Of a stretch of 64,000 nt of DNA, positions 9,601-17,619 are shown piece by piece. This DNA is from Prauserella shujinwangii (GTDB taxonomy: Bacteria > Actinomycetota > Actinomycetes > Mycobacteriales > Pseudonocardiaceae). The translations under genes and the position numbers were made by a program. The stretch spans positions 124,001 to 188,000 of the forward strand of contig NZ_PVNH01000006.1 of the NCBI RefSeq assembly GCF_003001955.1, written 5' to 3'. The stretch's first letter is position 1; each line of letters opens with the position of its first letter. The notes below the pieces were generated by a model. That model was given only the letters and a program-made list of their open reading frames with translations. It was not told where the DNA came from and did not search any database.

Positions 9601-10654
9601 GGTGGTCTCGGCGGGCAGGGCGTTCGACCTGCGGATGAACATCAGGGATCTGTTCGGCAGCAAGCTCGAACTGCACATCGGCGATCCGGTGGACAGCATG
9701 GTCGACCGGGCTTCGGCGATCAAGGTTCCCGAGGACGCCCCGGGGCGCGGAGTCACGATGACCAAGCACCAGCTGCTCGTCGCACTGCCGCGGGTCGACG
9801 GCGTGCGTACTCCGGACGACCTCGCCGACGGGCTGCGTGAGCTGGTGCGCACTGTGTCGTCGGCCTGGTCGGGGCAGCCGGCTCCGGCCGTGCGCCTGCT
9901 GCCGGCCACGGTGCCGTACGCCGAGCTGGCCGGAGCCCACGACGCGGCGGCACACCGGCTCGCCGTGGGAATCGCCGAGCAGGACCTCGCACCCGTGCGG
10001 CTGGAGTTCAGGTCGGACCCGCACCTGGTGCTCCTCGGCGACACCGAGTCGGGCAAGACGGCGTTCCTCCGTTCGCTGGCCCACGCCATCACCGGCGCCT
10101 ACGAGCCCCGCCAGGCGAGGATGATCGTGATCGACCACCGCCGTGGCCTGCTCGGCGACGTCGAGTCGGAGCACCTCATCGGTTACGGCACCGACCGGGA
10201 CTCGACATCGGTGCTGATGCGGCAGGTCGCCGAGGAGATGACGGTGCGGCTACCGGGCAAGAAGGTCACTCCGGAGCAGTTGCGCGACCGGAGCTGGTGG
10301 CGGGGCCCGGAGCTGTTCGTCCTGATCGACGACTACGACCTCGTGACAGGCCAGCAGGACAACCCGTTCCTGCCCATTGCCGATCTCCTCCCGCACGGAC
10401 GTGACATCGGCCTGCATGTGGTGCTGGCCCGCCGCACGGGTGGTGCGAGCCGGGCGTTGTTCGAGCCGTTCGTCTCGCGGCTGCGCGATGTCGGCTCGCC
10501 GGGCCTGCTGCTGTCCGGTGACAAGGACGAGGGGCCGCTGTGGGGCGGGCTCAAGCCCGAGGTGCTCCCGCCCGGCCGGGCGTGGCTGGTGGGCAGGCGG
10601 CACGCGCCGCAGCTCGTGCAGCTGGGCTGGGTGCCCAGGAACGAAAACCGATGA
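6674..10654 (+). CDS. eccC: T7SS motor ATPase EccC (three FtsK/SpoIIIE domains)
   Basis: EccC is the substrate-recognising motor of ESX secretion. The 1326-aa protein has two N-terminal transmembrane helices (about residues 35-95) and a stalk. Three FtsK-type ATPase domains follow, each with an intact Walker A: GATGSGKS near residue 484, GGPQSGKS near 836 and GDTESGKT near 1122. The fused arrangement corresponds to EccCa plus EccCb in one chain. ATG 6674 was chosen because the preceding in-frame codons read into the divergent promoter and lack family character. Its stop overlaps the next start (ATGA), giving translational coupling with two accessory T7SS genes. Confidence 0.95.
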   Translation: MVMGTVVVRRPVRRPAPETPAGELILDSPPEIPRPGGRQWTQLLMVIPMIAMMAAMMLLFSGSFGGSSSVLRLVVMGLFGVGMLGMLGIALLNSSGPGKREMGQHRRDYLRQLGQHRIRLTRAIHRQRDALVYLHPEPASLLSLVASHRLWERRPSDADFGVARIGIGPQRPAITLVPPEAKPLERLEPLSALALRRFLTTYTAVPGLPLAMAVNGFSRVYVRGDHSRGLALVRAVLCQLALLQTPDDLRIAACPGPVAHARWDWLKWLPHALHPERTDAAGPLRLVAPSIVSIEAMIDDLLGNRGRFDPSADRRDTLPHLVVVVDGGSTGGSDSVLTEGGREGVTVIDVGGTPPRALDPATIVLHVGEDGALASETIEGAVELGWADALDLPAAEGIARQLAPLRVSADRRGDAPMSATLDLAELLDIGEVRAFDPAATWVPRPTRDLLRIRFGVRTDGTPVELDLKESALDGMGPHGLLIGATGSGKSELLRTIVLALAVSHPPSSLNFALVDFKGGATFATLDELPHTSAVITNLADELHLVDRMTDALNGELLRRQELLRAAGNFSSLRDYERARATGAPLPEVPTLLVICDEFSELLSAKPDFIDMFVQIGRVGRSLGVHLLLASQRLDEGRLRGLETHLSYRIGLRTFSELESRAVLGVGDAFKLPRAPGHGFLKCDNDALIRFRSAYVSGALRIPEPGLAGTGDDGARDLLAYSTRYLPPALDTGDTDDEPHDEEAAVGESLLDVLVERMRGHGTPAHQVWLPPLDASPTLDHLLPNLVLSDDRGFSSAHEGLAGRLRAIVGVVDRPLEQRRDPLVLDLSGSAGHVLVIGGPQSGKSTALRTIITSLALTHTPREVQFYCLDFGGGTLNSVRGLPHVGGVAGRQNAPAVRRTIAEVLGLIARRERVFAEHDVDGMAAYRRLRRERDGGDAWGDVFLVIDGWGTVRTEFEELEAAVADIAARGLSYGVHVVVSAGRAFDLRMNIRDLFGSKLELHIGDPVDSMVDRASAIKVPEDAPGRGVTMTKHQLLVALPRVDGVRTPDDLADGLRELVRTVSSAWSGQPAPAVRLLPATVPYAELAGAHDAAAHRLAVGIAEQDLAPVRLEFRSDPHLVLLGDTESGKTAFLRSLAHAITGAYEPRQARMIVIDHRRGLLGDVESEHLIGYGTDRDSTSVLMRQVAEEMTVRLPGKKVTPEQLRDRSWWRGPELFVLIDDYDLVTGQQDNPFLPIADLLPHGRDIGLHVVLARRTGGASRALFEPFVSRLRDVGSPGLLLSGDKDEGPLWGGLKPEVLPPGRAWLVGRRHAPQLVQLGWVPRNENR

Positions 10655-10995
10655 TCGGAGAATCCATGTGCGAGGCACGGCACGCGATGCACGGAGACCC
10701 GGAGGCCATGCGGCGGTTCGCCGAGCGGCTGGCCGGGCTCAGCGCGCCCGAGGCGATCGCCTCCCCGCCGCAGGCGCAAGTGTGTGCGGGCGGTTCCCAG
10801 GCGTGCTCGGTGTTCACGGCCGCCGACCTGCTCGCCACGCTCCGGCTCGCGGGCTTTCTCGCCGAAACCGGCGAGGCGATCGAGACACTACGCGCGGCCG
10901 CGGCGGTGGCGGCCGAGGACTACCTGGCCACCGACCAGGCCGGGGCGCGGGCAGTGACGGGCGTGGTGGCCGGCGTTGTCCTCGTGGCGGACTGA
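10651..10995 (+). CDS. Small T7SS-associated protein
   Basis: A 114-aa Ala-rich helical protein starting inside the eccC stop codon (ATGA overlap), hence co-translated with the motor. It has three Cys residues (MCEARH, VCAGGSQACSV) and no membrane segment. Size and helical pattern suggest a WXG100/PE-like secreted partner of the next gene, but there is no W-x-G or YxxxD/E signal that I can point to. Function is inferred only from position between eccC and a long WXG-like protein. Confidence 0.6.
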   Translation: MIGESMCEARHAMHGDPEAMRRFAERLAGLSAPEAIASPPQAQVCAGGSQACSVFTAADLLATLRLAGFLAETGEAIETLRAAAAVAAEDYLATDQAGARAVTGVVAGVVLVAD

Positions 10996-10996
10996 C

Positions 10997-12313
10997 ATGG
11001 ACGACGGGGGCTACTACGCACGCCTTCCCGCCATGGTCCAGTACGCCGTCGGCGACGTGGAGGCGCACACTCACCTGGCCCATGTCGAGCGAGCCAGCCG
11101 CATGTGGCGGGCTGTCGCGGAGGAGCTGAGCACGCTCGCGCACTCGTTGCGCCGCGAGCTCGACTGCCTGCGGGCGAGCTGGAAGGACGCGACCGGCGCC
11201 GAGTTCGTCCGCCGGGCCACGGAGCGCCACGCCGCGGTCGAGGACGTGCTCGCGAGGATCCTGGAACACCGGCCGTGGCTGGCCCTCGACGACCTCGCCA
11301 GGCAGCTGCTGCTGACGCGTGCCCGGCTCGGCGGCACCGCGGAGCACGCCACGGCGGATGCCCGGTACGTTGCGGCCGAGCATCTGCGGGAGCTCGACCG
11401 CTACTTCCTGGCCGCCGCGGACGCGGTGTCCCGTGCGGCGGGCGGGCACGGACACTCCGCCGGGAACCACGCTCTCCGCACGGGCACCGGTGAGGACGCG
11501 TGCTGCGCGGAGCCCGCCGACGCCCTGCCGACGCTCGCCGGATCCGCCGGGCCCGGCCTGCTTCCCTCCGTGCCGCTGGGGCCGGGCGCCGCTTCGCCGT
11601 TGCCACCGGGCACCCTCGCGATGCCGGGCCTCGTCGCGGTCCCGCCCGGCTCCCTCGCCCACGGCGCTCGGCCCCGCCACGGCCGCTCCCTCGCGACCTC
11701 GGAGTCGCGGCCCGCGCACGCGGGTGGGAGCTTCGATCCGAGCGCCCTCGTCGGCGGCGAGCTCGGTGCGGGCGCGCCCGGCCCGGGCACCGCGCCGGGA
11801 GGTTCGCCGCCCGGTGCGATGGCCCCGGACGTTCCGCCACGGATCGACCAGGCCGCGAGGCCGGTGCCGCTGTCGGGACCCGCGTCCGCGCCGGAAGCGC
11901 CGCAGCCTCCGGCCAATGCCGGTGCGAGCGGCGCGGGATCGTCGGCGGCCACCGGATCCGGCCGGATGATCCCGCCCATGATGATGCTGCCGATGGCGCC
12001 GGGTGCGGGCCGGACGGCCGCGGGCCGCTCCGGATCCGCGCGGTCGCTGGAGGACACCGAGCGCACTGCGAAGAAGCCGGCGGCGGCGCCGGGCGTGCCG
12101 GCGCGGCTGCGCGGCAGATCGGCGGTGGGCGATCCGGCGGCGAGCGGTGTCCGCCCCATCGCCACGTCCGGTTCACGGCACAGCACGCCGCAGCCTGCCG
12201 AGCAGTACCCGCTCGACCGCGAGGTCTGGCAGGTCACGAACATCGGCGGTACGTCCCCCCTGCAGCCGCAGGCCGTGCAGGAGCCACCCCGAGTCCGCCG
12301 CCGGCGGCAGTGA
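10997..12313 (+). CDS. PPE/WXG-like protein with a disordered Pro/Gly/Ala-rich C-terminus
   Basis: The 438-aa product has an N-terminal helical domain of about 155 residues with two W residues in helical turns (ASRMWRAVAEEL, RASWKDATGAEF), as in long WXG/PPE-type T7SS effectors. About 280 residues rich in Pro, Gly, Ala and Ser follow, with little order predicted. It starts one base after the upstream gene ends, so the eccC operon continues here. It is probably a secreted T7SS substrate or surface protein. No toxin domain is recognisable at the C-terminus. Confidence 0.62.
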   Translation: MDDGGYYARLPAMVQYAVGDVEAHTHLAHVERASRMWRAVAEELSTLAHSLRRELDCLRASWKDATGAEFVRRATERHAAVEDVLARILEHRPWLALDDLARQLLLTRARLGGTAEHATADARYVAAEHLRELDRYFLAAADAVSRAAGGHGHSAGNHALRTGTGEDACCAEPADALPTLAGSAGPGLLPSVPLGPGAASPLPPGTLAMPGLVAVPPGSLAHGARPRHGRSLATSESRPAHAGGSFDPSALVGGELGAGAPGPGTAPGGSPPGAMAPDVPPRIDQAARPVPLSGPASAPEAPQPPANAGASGAGSSAATGSGRMIPPMMMLPMAPGAGRTAAGRSGSARSLEDTERTAKKPAAAPGVPARLRGRSAVGDPAASGVRPIATSGSRHSTPQPAEQYPLDREVWQVTNIGGTSPLQPQAVQEPPRVRRRRQ

Positions 12314-12345
12314 CCCGTCTCCCCGACCCGAACACGAGGTACTCC

Positions 12346-12606
12346 ATGAGCACGAGGGCGATCGCGCCGCTGACCGCCGCGCTGGCGCTCGTGCTGGCGA
12401 GCTGCTCGCAGCAGAGCGCCGGCCAGGGCATGCGCCACGACAGCCCGTTTCCCGGCTGCCACCACGACGACGTCGGTGAGCCCGGCAACGCGCGCCCGGC
12501 CAGGATTCGTCGTCGACTTCGGGCCCCGCGGAAGCACGGTGGAGCGCCGCACGCGCCGCCGCCGGGAAGATCTGCGGGCACTCCCCTCCCCCGGCTCGAC
12601 GATTGA
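12346..12606 (+). CDS. Small putative lipoprotein, possibly frameshifted
   Basis: ATG 12346 opens with a clear lipoprotein signal (hydrophobic core then LVLASC, Cys near residue 20). After about residue 50 the product becomes Arg/Pro-rich and unlike a folded protein. From about 12,490 a different plus frame (ARPGFVVDFGPRGSTVERR) reads more like protein, which suggests a frameshift in the 3' half. It is the last gene in the eccC direction. Function unknown; probable membrane-anchored T7SS locus protein, possibly a pseudogene. Confidence 0.4.
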   Translation: MSTRAIAPLTAALALVLASCSQQSAGQGMRHDSPFPGCHHDDVGEPGNARPARIRRRLRAPRKHGGAPHAPPPGRSAGTPLPRLDD

Positions 12607-12715
12607 CCGGATGGTGCGCTCGCCGCCGACGAGGAGTAAACCCGCACGGGGACTCACCTTTCGGATTCGACGCCCCGGCGCACCTCGACGTCGCCGTATC
12701 CGGCGGTCCGGATAC

Positions 12716-12765
12716 GTGAGGCCACCCAGCCTTTCGCCGTACAACTAATAGGCTGGGTGGCTCAC
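12716..12765. terminator. Long hairpin between convergent genes
   Basis: Arms at 12716-12731 and 12751-12765 (GTGAG-CCACCCAGCC against its complement, one bulged base) enclose a 19-base loop. It sits between the plus-strand lipoprotein gene and the stop codon of the minus-strand lipoprotein gene. It probably acts as a bidirectional terminator, although no U-tract is evident. Confidence 0.55.
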
Positions 12766-14021
12766 GTCGTCGACACGTCCAGCACCGCCGCAGTACCGGT
12801 CGTCGCCTTGACCGAGAAGACGACGGTCTCCTCGCCCGTCCCGAAGCGCGCGGTACCGGGGCCGCTGAGGCGGATCAGGCCGCTGCCGTTGACGATCCAC
12901 ACGGTCCCGTCACTCACCGCGGTCGTGAACCGGCTTCCCCGGATGCTGACGTCGACCGGCGCGGACACCGCGATCTGGCAGGTGCCGTCCTGGCAGGCCG
13001 CGATCTTCCGGCCGTCCCGCGCGGACGGCAGGGTCGTGGTCGGGGGTGCCGACGACGGCGCGTCGAGCGACACGCACCGTGGCGCGAGATCGTAGGCGTC
13101 GGCCAGGGCAGGGTGCCTGCGGGCGAGGCCGGGCAGATCCTGCCCGGCAGGCACGACCGCGGCAACGGCGCGGGCCGCCTGCCGTGCCTGCGTCCGGAGC
13201 TGTCCGAGGGGAACACTGAATGGGGAGAACATGGGCGCGTCCCGCGGTAGCCGCGCCCTGGCCTCTCGCAGACCCGACAGCAGGTCCGAACGGTAGGCGT
13301 CGGCCTCGGCGATCCGGGTCCGGGGCAGGTCCGCGAGCGACTCGGTCAGTGACTCCACTTCGGAGGTAAGGGAGGAGAGGTAGTTCGAGAGCTCCATGCT
13401 CTCGAACTGCGCGAAGCGTGGATCCTTGAGCAGGTCGTCGCCCGGTTCCGGCAGCGTCGCGATCGACTCCGTCGTCGCGCACAGGGTGTCCGCCCAGCGG
13501 ACGAGGTCACGGGTCGCGCTCGTGGAGAGGGCGGGTGGCCGCTTCAGCGGACGACAGCCGGGAGCGAGGTGGTAGGACGCCCTCAACGCCCGGGAGCGCG
13601 CAACCAGCCGGGCAAGCTTCGGCTGCTGCCGGCTGACCGGCTCGACGAGGGCCGTGACTCGAGCCGCGGGGAGCTGTTCGGGTGCCTCACTGTCCGGTAG
13701 CTGGTCCCTGAGCTTGCCGAGGGCTCGCGCCAGGTCGCTCACGTAGGCGTCGGCCTGCTTGACACCGGAAGGCTCGAGCGCGTCGAGCGCGTCCAGCACA
13801 CTGTTCACCTGCGTCGCGACCTGCGTGGCGTAGTACGAGGATCCGGCGTGGGAACGGAGCCCGTCCACGACCTTCACGTTGGCGCAGACGGCATCCGACC
13901 ACGCGACGAGCGTCCTGCTCGGCGGCCGGTCCTGCGGATCGGGGCGCGGTTGCTCGGCCGCCGAGCAACCGGCGAGAAGGACGAGGCCGGCGATGAGCGC
14001 GGCAGCCGGGCGCGTTCGCAT
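12762..14021 (-). CDS. Large lipoprotein of unknown function
   Basis: The 419-aa product starts with a lipoprotein signal (LIAGLVLLAGC, lipobox Cys near residue 20). It contains two similar helical halves, each with Cys and a Trp-Ala/Ser-Asp segment (LVAWSDAVCANVK, LVRWADTLCATTE), followed by a PGCRPL or PRCVSL segment. This looks like an internal duplication. The C-terminal 90 residues are beta-rich (IAVSAPVDVSIRGSRF, VSDGTVWIVNGSG). It is expected on the outer face of the membrane. It shares the hairpin terminator with the convergent T7SS operon but is not clearly part of it. Confidence 0.6.
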   Translation of the reverse strand: MRTRPAAALIAGLVLLAGCSAAEQPRPDPQDRPPSRTLVAWSDAVCANVKVVDGLRSHAGSSYYATQVATQVNSVLDALDALEPSGVKQADAYVSDLARALGKLRDQLPDSEAPEQLPAARVTALVEPVSRQQPKLARLVARSRALRASYHLAPGCRPLKRPPALSTSATRDLVRWADTLCATTESIATLPEPGDDLLKDPRFAQFESMELSNYLSSLTSEVESLTESLADLPRTRIAEADAYRSDLLSGLREARARLPRDAPMFSPFSVPLGQLRTQARQAARAVAAVVPAGQDLPGLARRHPALADAYDLAPRCVSLDAPSSAPPTTTLPSARDGRKIAACQDGTCQIAVSAPVDVSIRGSRFTTAVSDGTVWIVNGSGLIRLSGPGTARFGTGEETVVFSVKATTGTAAVLDVSTT

Positions 14022-14179
14022 CGGGAGTGTCCTTTCCGGTCTTCCATTCGCGCCGACGCTAGCCGCGTCACCGTGCGCGATGGCGGCCGTGACATGAACC
14101 TGCCACGCCACACCCGGCCGTTCGGGGGTGTGACGACGCCGTACTCTCCGGCGGGAGCAGCAACGCATCGGCATCGTTC

Positions 14180-14467
14180 GTGCCCATCTCGCCGGCCGCG
14201 AGATCCCGCGTCCTTGACCGCGCCACCGCGAATGCCGCACCGGAAAACGAAGCCCGCCTCCAGGACGCGCTGTGCGAGCTGGCCGCCGGTCGCAGGATGC
14301 TGGTGATCGCGCACCGGCTGTCCACCGTCCGCCGCGCGGGCTGCATCGTCGTCCGCGACCGCGGCCACCTGGTCGAGCAGGGCCGCCACGACCCTGTGGG
14401 CGTCCATCGGCCGCATCACGGCAGCCATCGCCGACCCGCACGCGACCCGATGACCGAGTGCCTATAA
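14180..14467 (+). pseudogene. Remnant of an ABC transporter ATPase C-terminus
   Basis: The translated stretch holds the end of an ABC exporter nucleotide-binding domain. A degraded Walker B / D-loop (LDRATANAAPENEARLQ, where LDEATANAD is expected) is followed by an intact H-loop segment (MLVIAHRLSTVRRA) and the usual VVRDRGHLVEQGRHD. The membrane part, Walker A and signature are missing. It is a fossil of a multidrug-type ABC exporter, perhaps formerly paired with the adjacent TetR gene. Confidence 0.65.
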
Positions 14468-14498
14468 ACTTTAGGCAAAAGTAATACTACTATAGGCA
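14459..14498 (+). promoter_or_regulatory. Predicted TetR operator
   Basis: TGCCTATAAACTTTAGGCA (14459-14477) is a near-palindrome with perfect 6-bp arms. A third half-site TATAGGCA lies at 14491-14498. The block is AT-rich against a GC-rich background and ends 14 bases before the TetR start, so autoregulation is likely. Confidence 0.6.
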
Positions 14499-14511
14499 TC
14501 CGGGAGAGCTC

Positions 14512-15081
14512 ATGGTGCGTGCGGGTCTGAGCGCGGAACGCCTGACGCAGGCAGGGGCGGAACTGGCCGACGAGGTCGGATTCGACCAGGTGACAGTCTC
14601 GGCGCTGGCCAGGCGGTTCGACGTCAAAGCCGCGAGCCTGTACTCACACCTGCGGAACTCCCAGGATCTCAAGGTGAGGATCGCCCTGTTCGCCCTGGCG
14701 GAGCTCGCCGACCGCGCCGCCGCGGCGCTGGCGGGCCGGGCGGGCCGAGACGCGCTGACGGCCTTCGCGAACGTCTACCGCGACTACGCCAGGGAACATC
14801 CCGGCCGGTATGCGGCCGCCCAACTCCGGCTCGACCCGGAGACAGCCGCCGCCAGTGCCGGAGTCCGGCACGCAGAGATGGTCCGCGCGATCCTGCGTGG
14901 CTACGACGTGCCCGAGCCGGACCAGACGCACGCGGTCCGGCTACTGGGCAGCTTCTTCCATGGCTACGTCAGCCTCGAGGCGAACGGTGGATTCAGCCAC
15001 AGTGCCCCCGAAGCACGGGAGAGCTGGGCGCGACTGCTGGACATCCTCGACGCCCTGCTGAGGACCTGGCCGGCGTCCTGA
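14512..15081 (+). CDS. TetR/AcrR-family transcriptional regulator
   Basis: A 189-aa repressor. The N-terminal helix-turn-helix (VTVSALARRFDVKAASLYSHLRNSQDLK) is followed by a helical ligand domain. The C-terminal part has the WHG-type pattern (LLGSFFHGYVSLEANGGF) seen in regulators of small drug-like or fatty ligands. GGGAG precedes the ATG. The upstream palindrome suggests autorepression. The likely target was either the ABC exporter now surviving only as a fragment or the SGNH hydrolase 56 bases downstream on the same strand. Confidence 0.85.
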   Translation: MVRAGLSAERLTQAGAELADEVGFDQVTVSALARRFDVKAASLYSHLRNSQDLKVRIALFALAELADRAAAALAGRAGRDALTAFANVYRDYAREHPGRYAAAQLRLDPETAAASAGVRHAEMVRAILRGYDVPEPDQTHAVRLLGSFFHGYVSLEANGGFSHSAPEARESWARLLDILDALLRTWPAS

Positions 15082-15137
15082 CCGGGCACGCGCGGCCGGT
15101 GCCGAACCAGTCCGGAATCCACCTACGGGAAGAAGCG

Positions 15138-16322
15138 ATGCACACCGAGCACCACTGGACCACGACACCCATCACCGCGGACCTCGTGCGCGGCGCCGCC
15201 GAACTGGAGCCCACCGCGCACGGCGTGCTGCCGCACCGGCTGCCCGCGCGGGCCCGCGCCCAGTGCACCGATGCACGGCTCGCCCTGGCCGAGGCCCAGC
15301 CCTCCGGCGTCCGGCTCGTCTTCCGCACCCGAGCCACCGCCGTCGAGCTGGAGACGATGCCGACGAAACTGGTCTACCTCGGCGCCCCGCCCCGTCCGCA
15401 GGGCGTGTACGAGATCCTCGTCGATGGCCGTCACGCCGGCGAGGCCAGCGTGGACGGAGGCACCACGCTCACCATCGACATGACCACCGGCGCGGTCGAG
15501 CGCCAACCCGGCCCGACCGGCGTCATCCGCTTCGCCGACCTGCCGCAGCGCGCCAAGGACGTCGAGATTTGGTTACCTCACAACGAATCCACCGAACTCG
15601 TCGCCCTGCGGACCGACGCGCCCGTCGCGCCAGCGGCAGACCAAGGCCGCCGGGTGTGGCTGCACCACGGCAGCTCGATCAGCCACGGCTCCAACGCCAT
15701 GCGCCCAACCGCCACCTGGCCCGCGCTCGCCGCGGCCACAGCCGGGGTCGAGCTGGTCAACCTCGGCTTCAGCGGCAACGCCCTGCTCGATCCGTTCGTC
15801 GCGCGTGCCATGCGGGACACGCCGGCCGACCTGATCAGCATCAAGATCGGCATCAACATCGTCAATGCGGACCTGATGCGCCTGCGTGCCTTCGGCCCGG
15901 CCGTCCACGGCTTCCTCGACACCATCCGCGAGGGACATCCCACCACACCGCTGCTGGTGACCTCAGCCATCTACTGCCCGATCCACGAGGACACCCCCGG
16001 ACCAGGCGCATTCGACTCCGACGCGCTCGCCGACGGACAGGTCCGCTTCCGCGCCACGGGCGACCCCGCCGAGCGCGCCGCCGGCAAGCTCACCCTCGGC
16101 GTGATCCGGGACGAACTCGCTCGAATCGTGCAGCGGCGCGGCCACGACGACCCGAACCTGCGTTACCTCGACGGTCGTGCCCTCTACGGCGAGTCCGACT
16201 ACGCCGAACTGCCCCTGCCCGACCAGCTCCATCCGGACACCGCCGGCCACCACCGCATCAGCCAACGCTTCGCCGAACTGGCCTTCGCCACCGACGGCCC
16301 GTTCGCGGACCAGAACAGCTGA
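15138..16322 (+). CDS. SGNH/GDSL-type hydrolase with N-terminal beta domain
   Basis: This 394-aa esterase-like protein probably hydrolyses an ester on a small molecule or glycan. The N-terminal 170 residues form a beta-sandwich-like domain (as in SsfX3-type enzymes). The SGNH core follows: nucleophile block GSSISHGS, a GFSGN segment supplying Gly/Asn, and the catalytic Asp-His block (LPDQLHPDTAGHH). There is no signal peptide, so it acts in the cytoplasm. ATG 15138 with upstream GGGAAGAAG is preferred to the in-frame ATG at 15099. It directly follows the TetR gene and may be controlled by it. Confidence 0.8.
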   Translation: MHTEHHWTTTPITADLVRGAAELEPTAHGVLPHRLPARARAQCTDARLALAEAQPSGVRLVFRTRATAVELETMPTKLVYLGAPPRPQGVYEILVDGRHAGEASVDGGTTLTIDMTTGAVERQPGPTGVIRFADLPQRAKDVEIWLPHNESTELVALRTDAPVAPAADQGRRVWLHHGSSISHGSNAMRPTATWPALAAATAGVELVNLGFSGNALLDPFVARAMRDTPADLISIKIGINIVNADLMRLRAFGPAVHGFLDTIREGHPTTPLLVTSAIYCPIHEDTPGPGAFDSDALADGQVRFRATGDPAERAAGKLTLGVIRDELARIVQRRGHDDPNLRYLDGRALYGESDYAELPLPDQLHPDTAGHHRISQRFAELAFATDGPFADQNS

Positions 16323-16728
16323 CACGGAACACCGCAAACCGGTCGCCCTGCCGACCGCCGGTGACATGGCTGTCCACAGTAGATCAGATGCCTCACGGTG
16401 GTCCCTTCGGCATAAAGCCAGATCGCACCCATGGGTGCTGCGACCCGCTGGTACCGGATCAGCTCGGACGGGCCGTGGCACTGCCTCGTAAGGTTGCTCG
16501 AGACGGCCAGTGTCCGGCGTTCGTAGGCGGTGTCGACCAAACGACCTGAGCGGGTGGTGAGTACGGCGGCGGCGCACGGGACGATCCGCGCGTTACCGGT
16601 TGGCGAAGTGGTCGACGAGTCGCTGGTGTCGTGCACAGCCAGCCCGTACAGGAAGGGTACCCGCCGCTCGCAGCCTCCAGGATCTCGCGGGCGGCGTCGT
16701 TGCCGTTGGCGCTCGGCGTCGAGGGTCG
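16323..16728. other. Intergenic stretch without a recognisable gene
   Basis: About 400 bases between two convergent genes. Open frames on either strand look low quality, and none shows a family motif. It may hold a degraded gene, but I could not identify one. Confidence 0.4.
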
Positions 16729-17511
16729 TCAGTCGGCGTCGAGGAACTCGCGGGTGAGCTTGACCAGGCCGGCGGGATCGGCGAACCAGTCCATGTGCCC
16801 CTGCTCCCGCACCTCCACCAACTGGCTGCCCCGGATGGCGGCGTGCAACTGGCGGGAACCCTCGATGGGGATCATGGCGTCGTCGGTGAAGCCGATCACG
16901 AGGGTCGGCGCGGTGACGGCGGGCAGTAGTGGCCGCACATCGACCTGGGCAAGGTCGATCTGGCGGCCGATACCGGGCGGCGGCCAGGCGTCGGCGAGCG
17001 ACTGCGCCAGCCCCTGGTGGCCGAAGCTGTCCAGGGCTGCCCGGCTGAATCCGGTGAGGGTGGCGAAGCGCTTGAACAGTTCCCGGTCGGTGTCCAGCAG
17101 CTTGCGGAACGTCTGGAAGTAGTACTGGTCCCGGGGGCTGGAGGAGTGCGCCCAGCCACCGACCAGAACCAGACGGCGCACCAGCTCCGGGTGGCTGGCC
17201 GCGACGGCGGCGGCCGCGACCGCTCCCAGGGAGAAGCCGAGCAGGTCCACCGGGCCCGTCACGGCGGCCTGCGTCGCGCCGGTGACCTGCTCGGCGACCA
17301 GGTCGAGGGTCAGCGGGGAGCCGTCGTCACTGGTGCGGCCGCTGCCGCTGAAATTGGGCCGGACGACGGTGCGGGTGGGGCTGAAGTGGTCCACCACGTT
17401 GCCGAAGACCTTGTCGGCATCGCCGCCGATGCCGTGCACCAGCACCAGGCCGGGCCCCTGCCCGTCGAGCTTGTAGTGGACGTCGGTGTTGAGAACCGAG
17501 ACGTGAGGCAT
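16729..17511 (-). CDS. Alpha/beta-fold hydrolase
   Basis: A 260-aa serine hydrolase with the oxyanion motif HGIGG near the N-terminus, nucleophile elbow GFSLGA, acid residue in FTDDAMIP and catalytic His in EQGHMDWF. The size and spacing match small-molecule esterases or epoxide-hydrolase-like enzymes. The substrate cannot be told. It is divergent from a MarR gene, with a perfect palindrome next to its start, so it is very probably repressed by that regulator and induced by its substrate or a related aromatic compound. Confidence 0.85.
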   Translation of the reverse strand: MPHVSVLNTDVHYKLDGQGPGLVLVHGIGGDADKVFGNVVDHFSPTRTVVRPNFSGSGRTSDDGSPLTLDLVAEQVTGATQAAVTGPVDLLGFSLGAVAAAAVAASHPELVRRLVLVGGWAHSSSPRDQYYFQTFRKLLDTDRELFKRFATLTGFSRAALDSFGHQGLAQSLADAWPPPGIGRQIDLAQVDVRPLLPAVTAPTLVIGFTDDAMIPIEGSRQLHAAIRGSQLVEVREQGHMDWFADPAGLVKLTREFLDAD

Positions 17512-17539
17512 GAGACCACCGCTCCTAAGTCAGCACTAA

Positions 17540-17559
17540 TTAACTTAGCGCTAAGTTAA
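17540..17559. promoter_or_regulatory. Perfect 20-bp palindrome: MarR operator
   Basis: TTAACTTAGCGCTAAGTTAA is perfectly symmetrical and lies between the divergent hydrolase and marR genes. A second partial copy (AGCGCTAAGATAATT, 17589-17603) is closer to marR. Together they would let the MarR protein repress both directions. Confidence 0.75.
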
Positions 17560-17619
17560 CGGGGGTTAGGGCAAACGTCAACTAGGTGAGCGCTAAGATA
17601 ATTCGCCGGGAGGTGGCCG

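Noticed and set aside
8147-10174. 675-aa minus-strand open frame
   Set aside because: Lies wholly opposite eccC, whose three ATPase domains are unambiguous.
14103-14458. Functional ABC transporter gene
   Set aside because: Only Walker B to H-loop residues remain, with altered key residues and no membrane domain.
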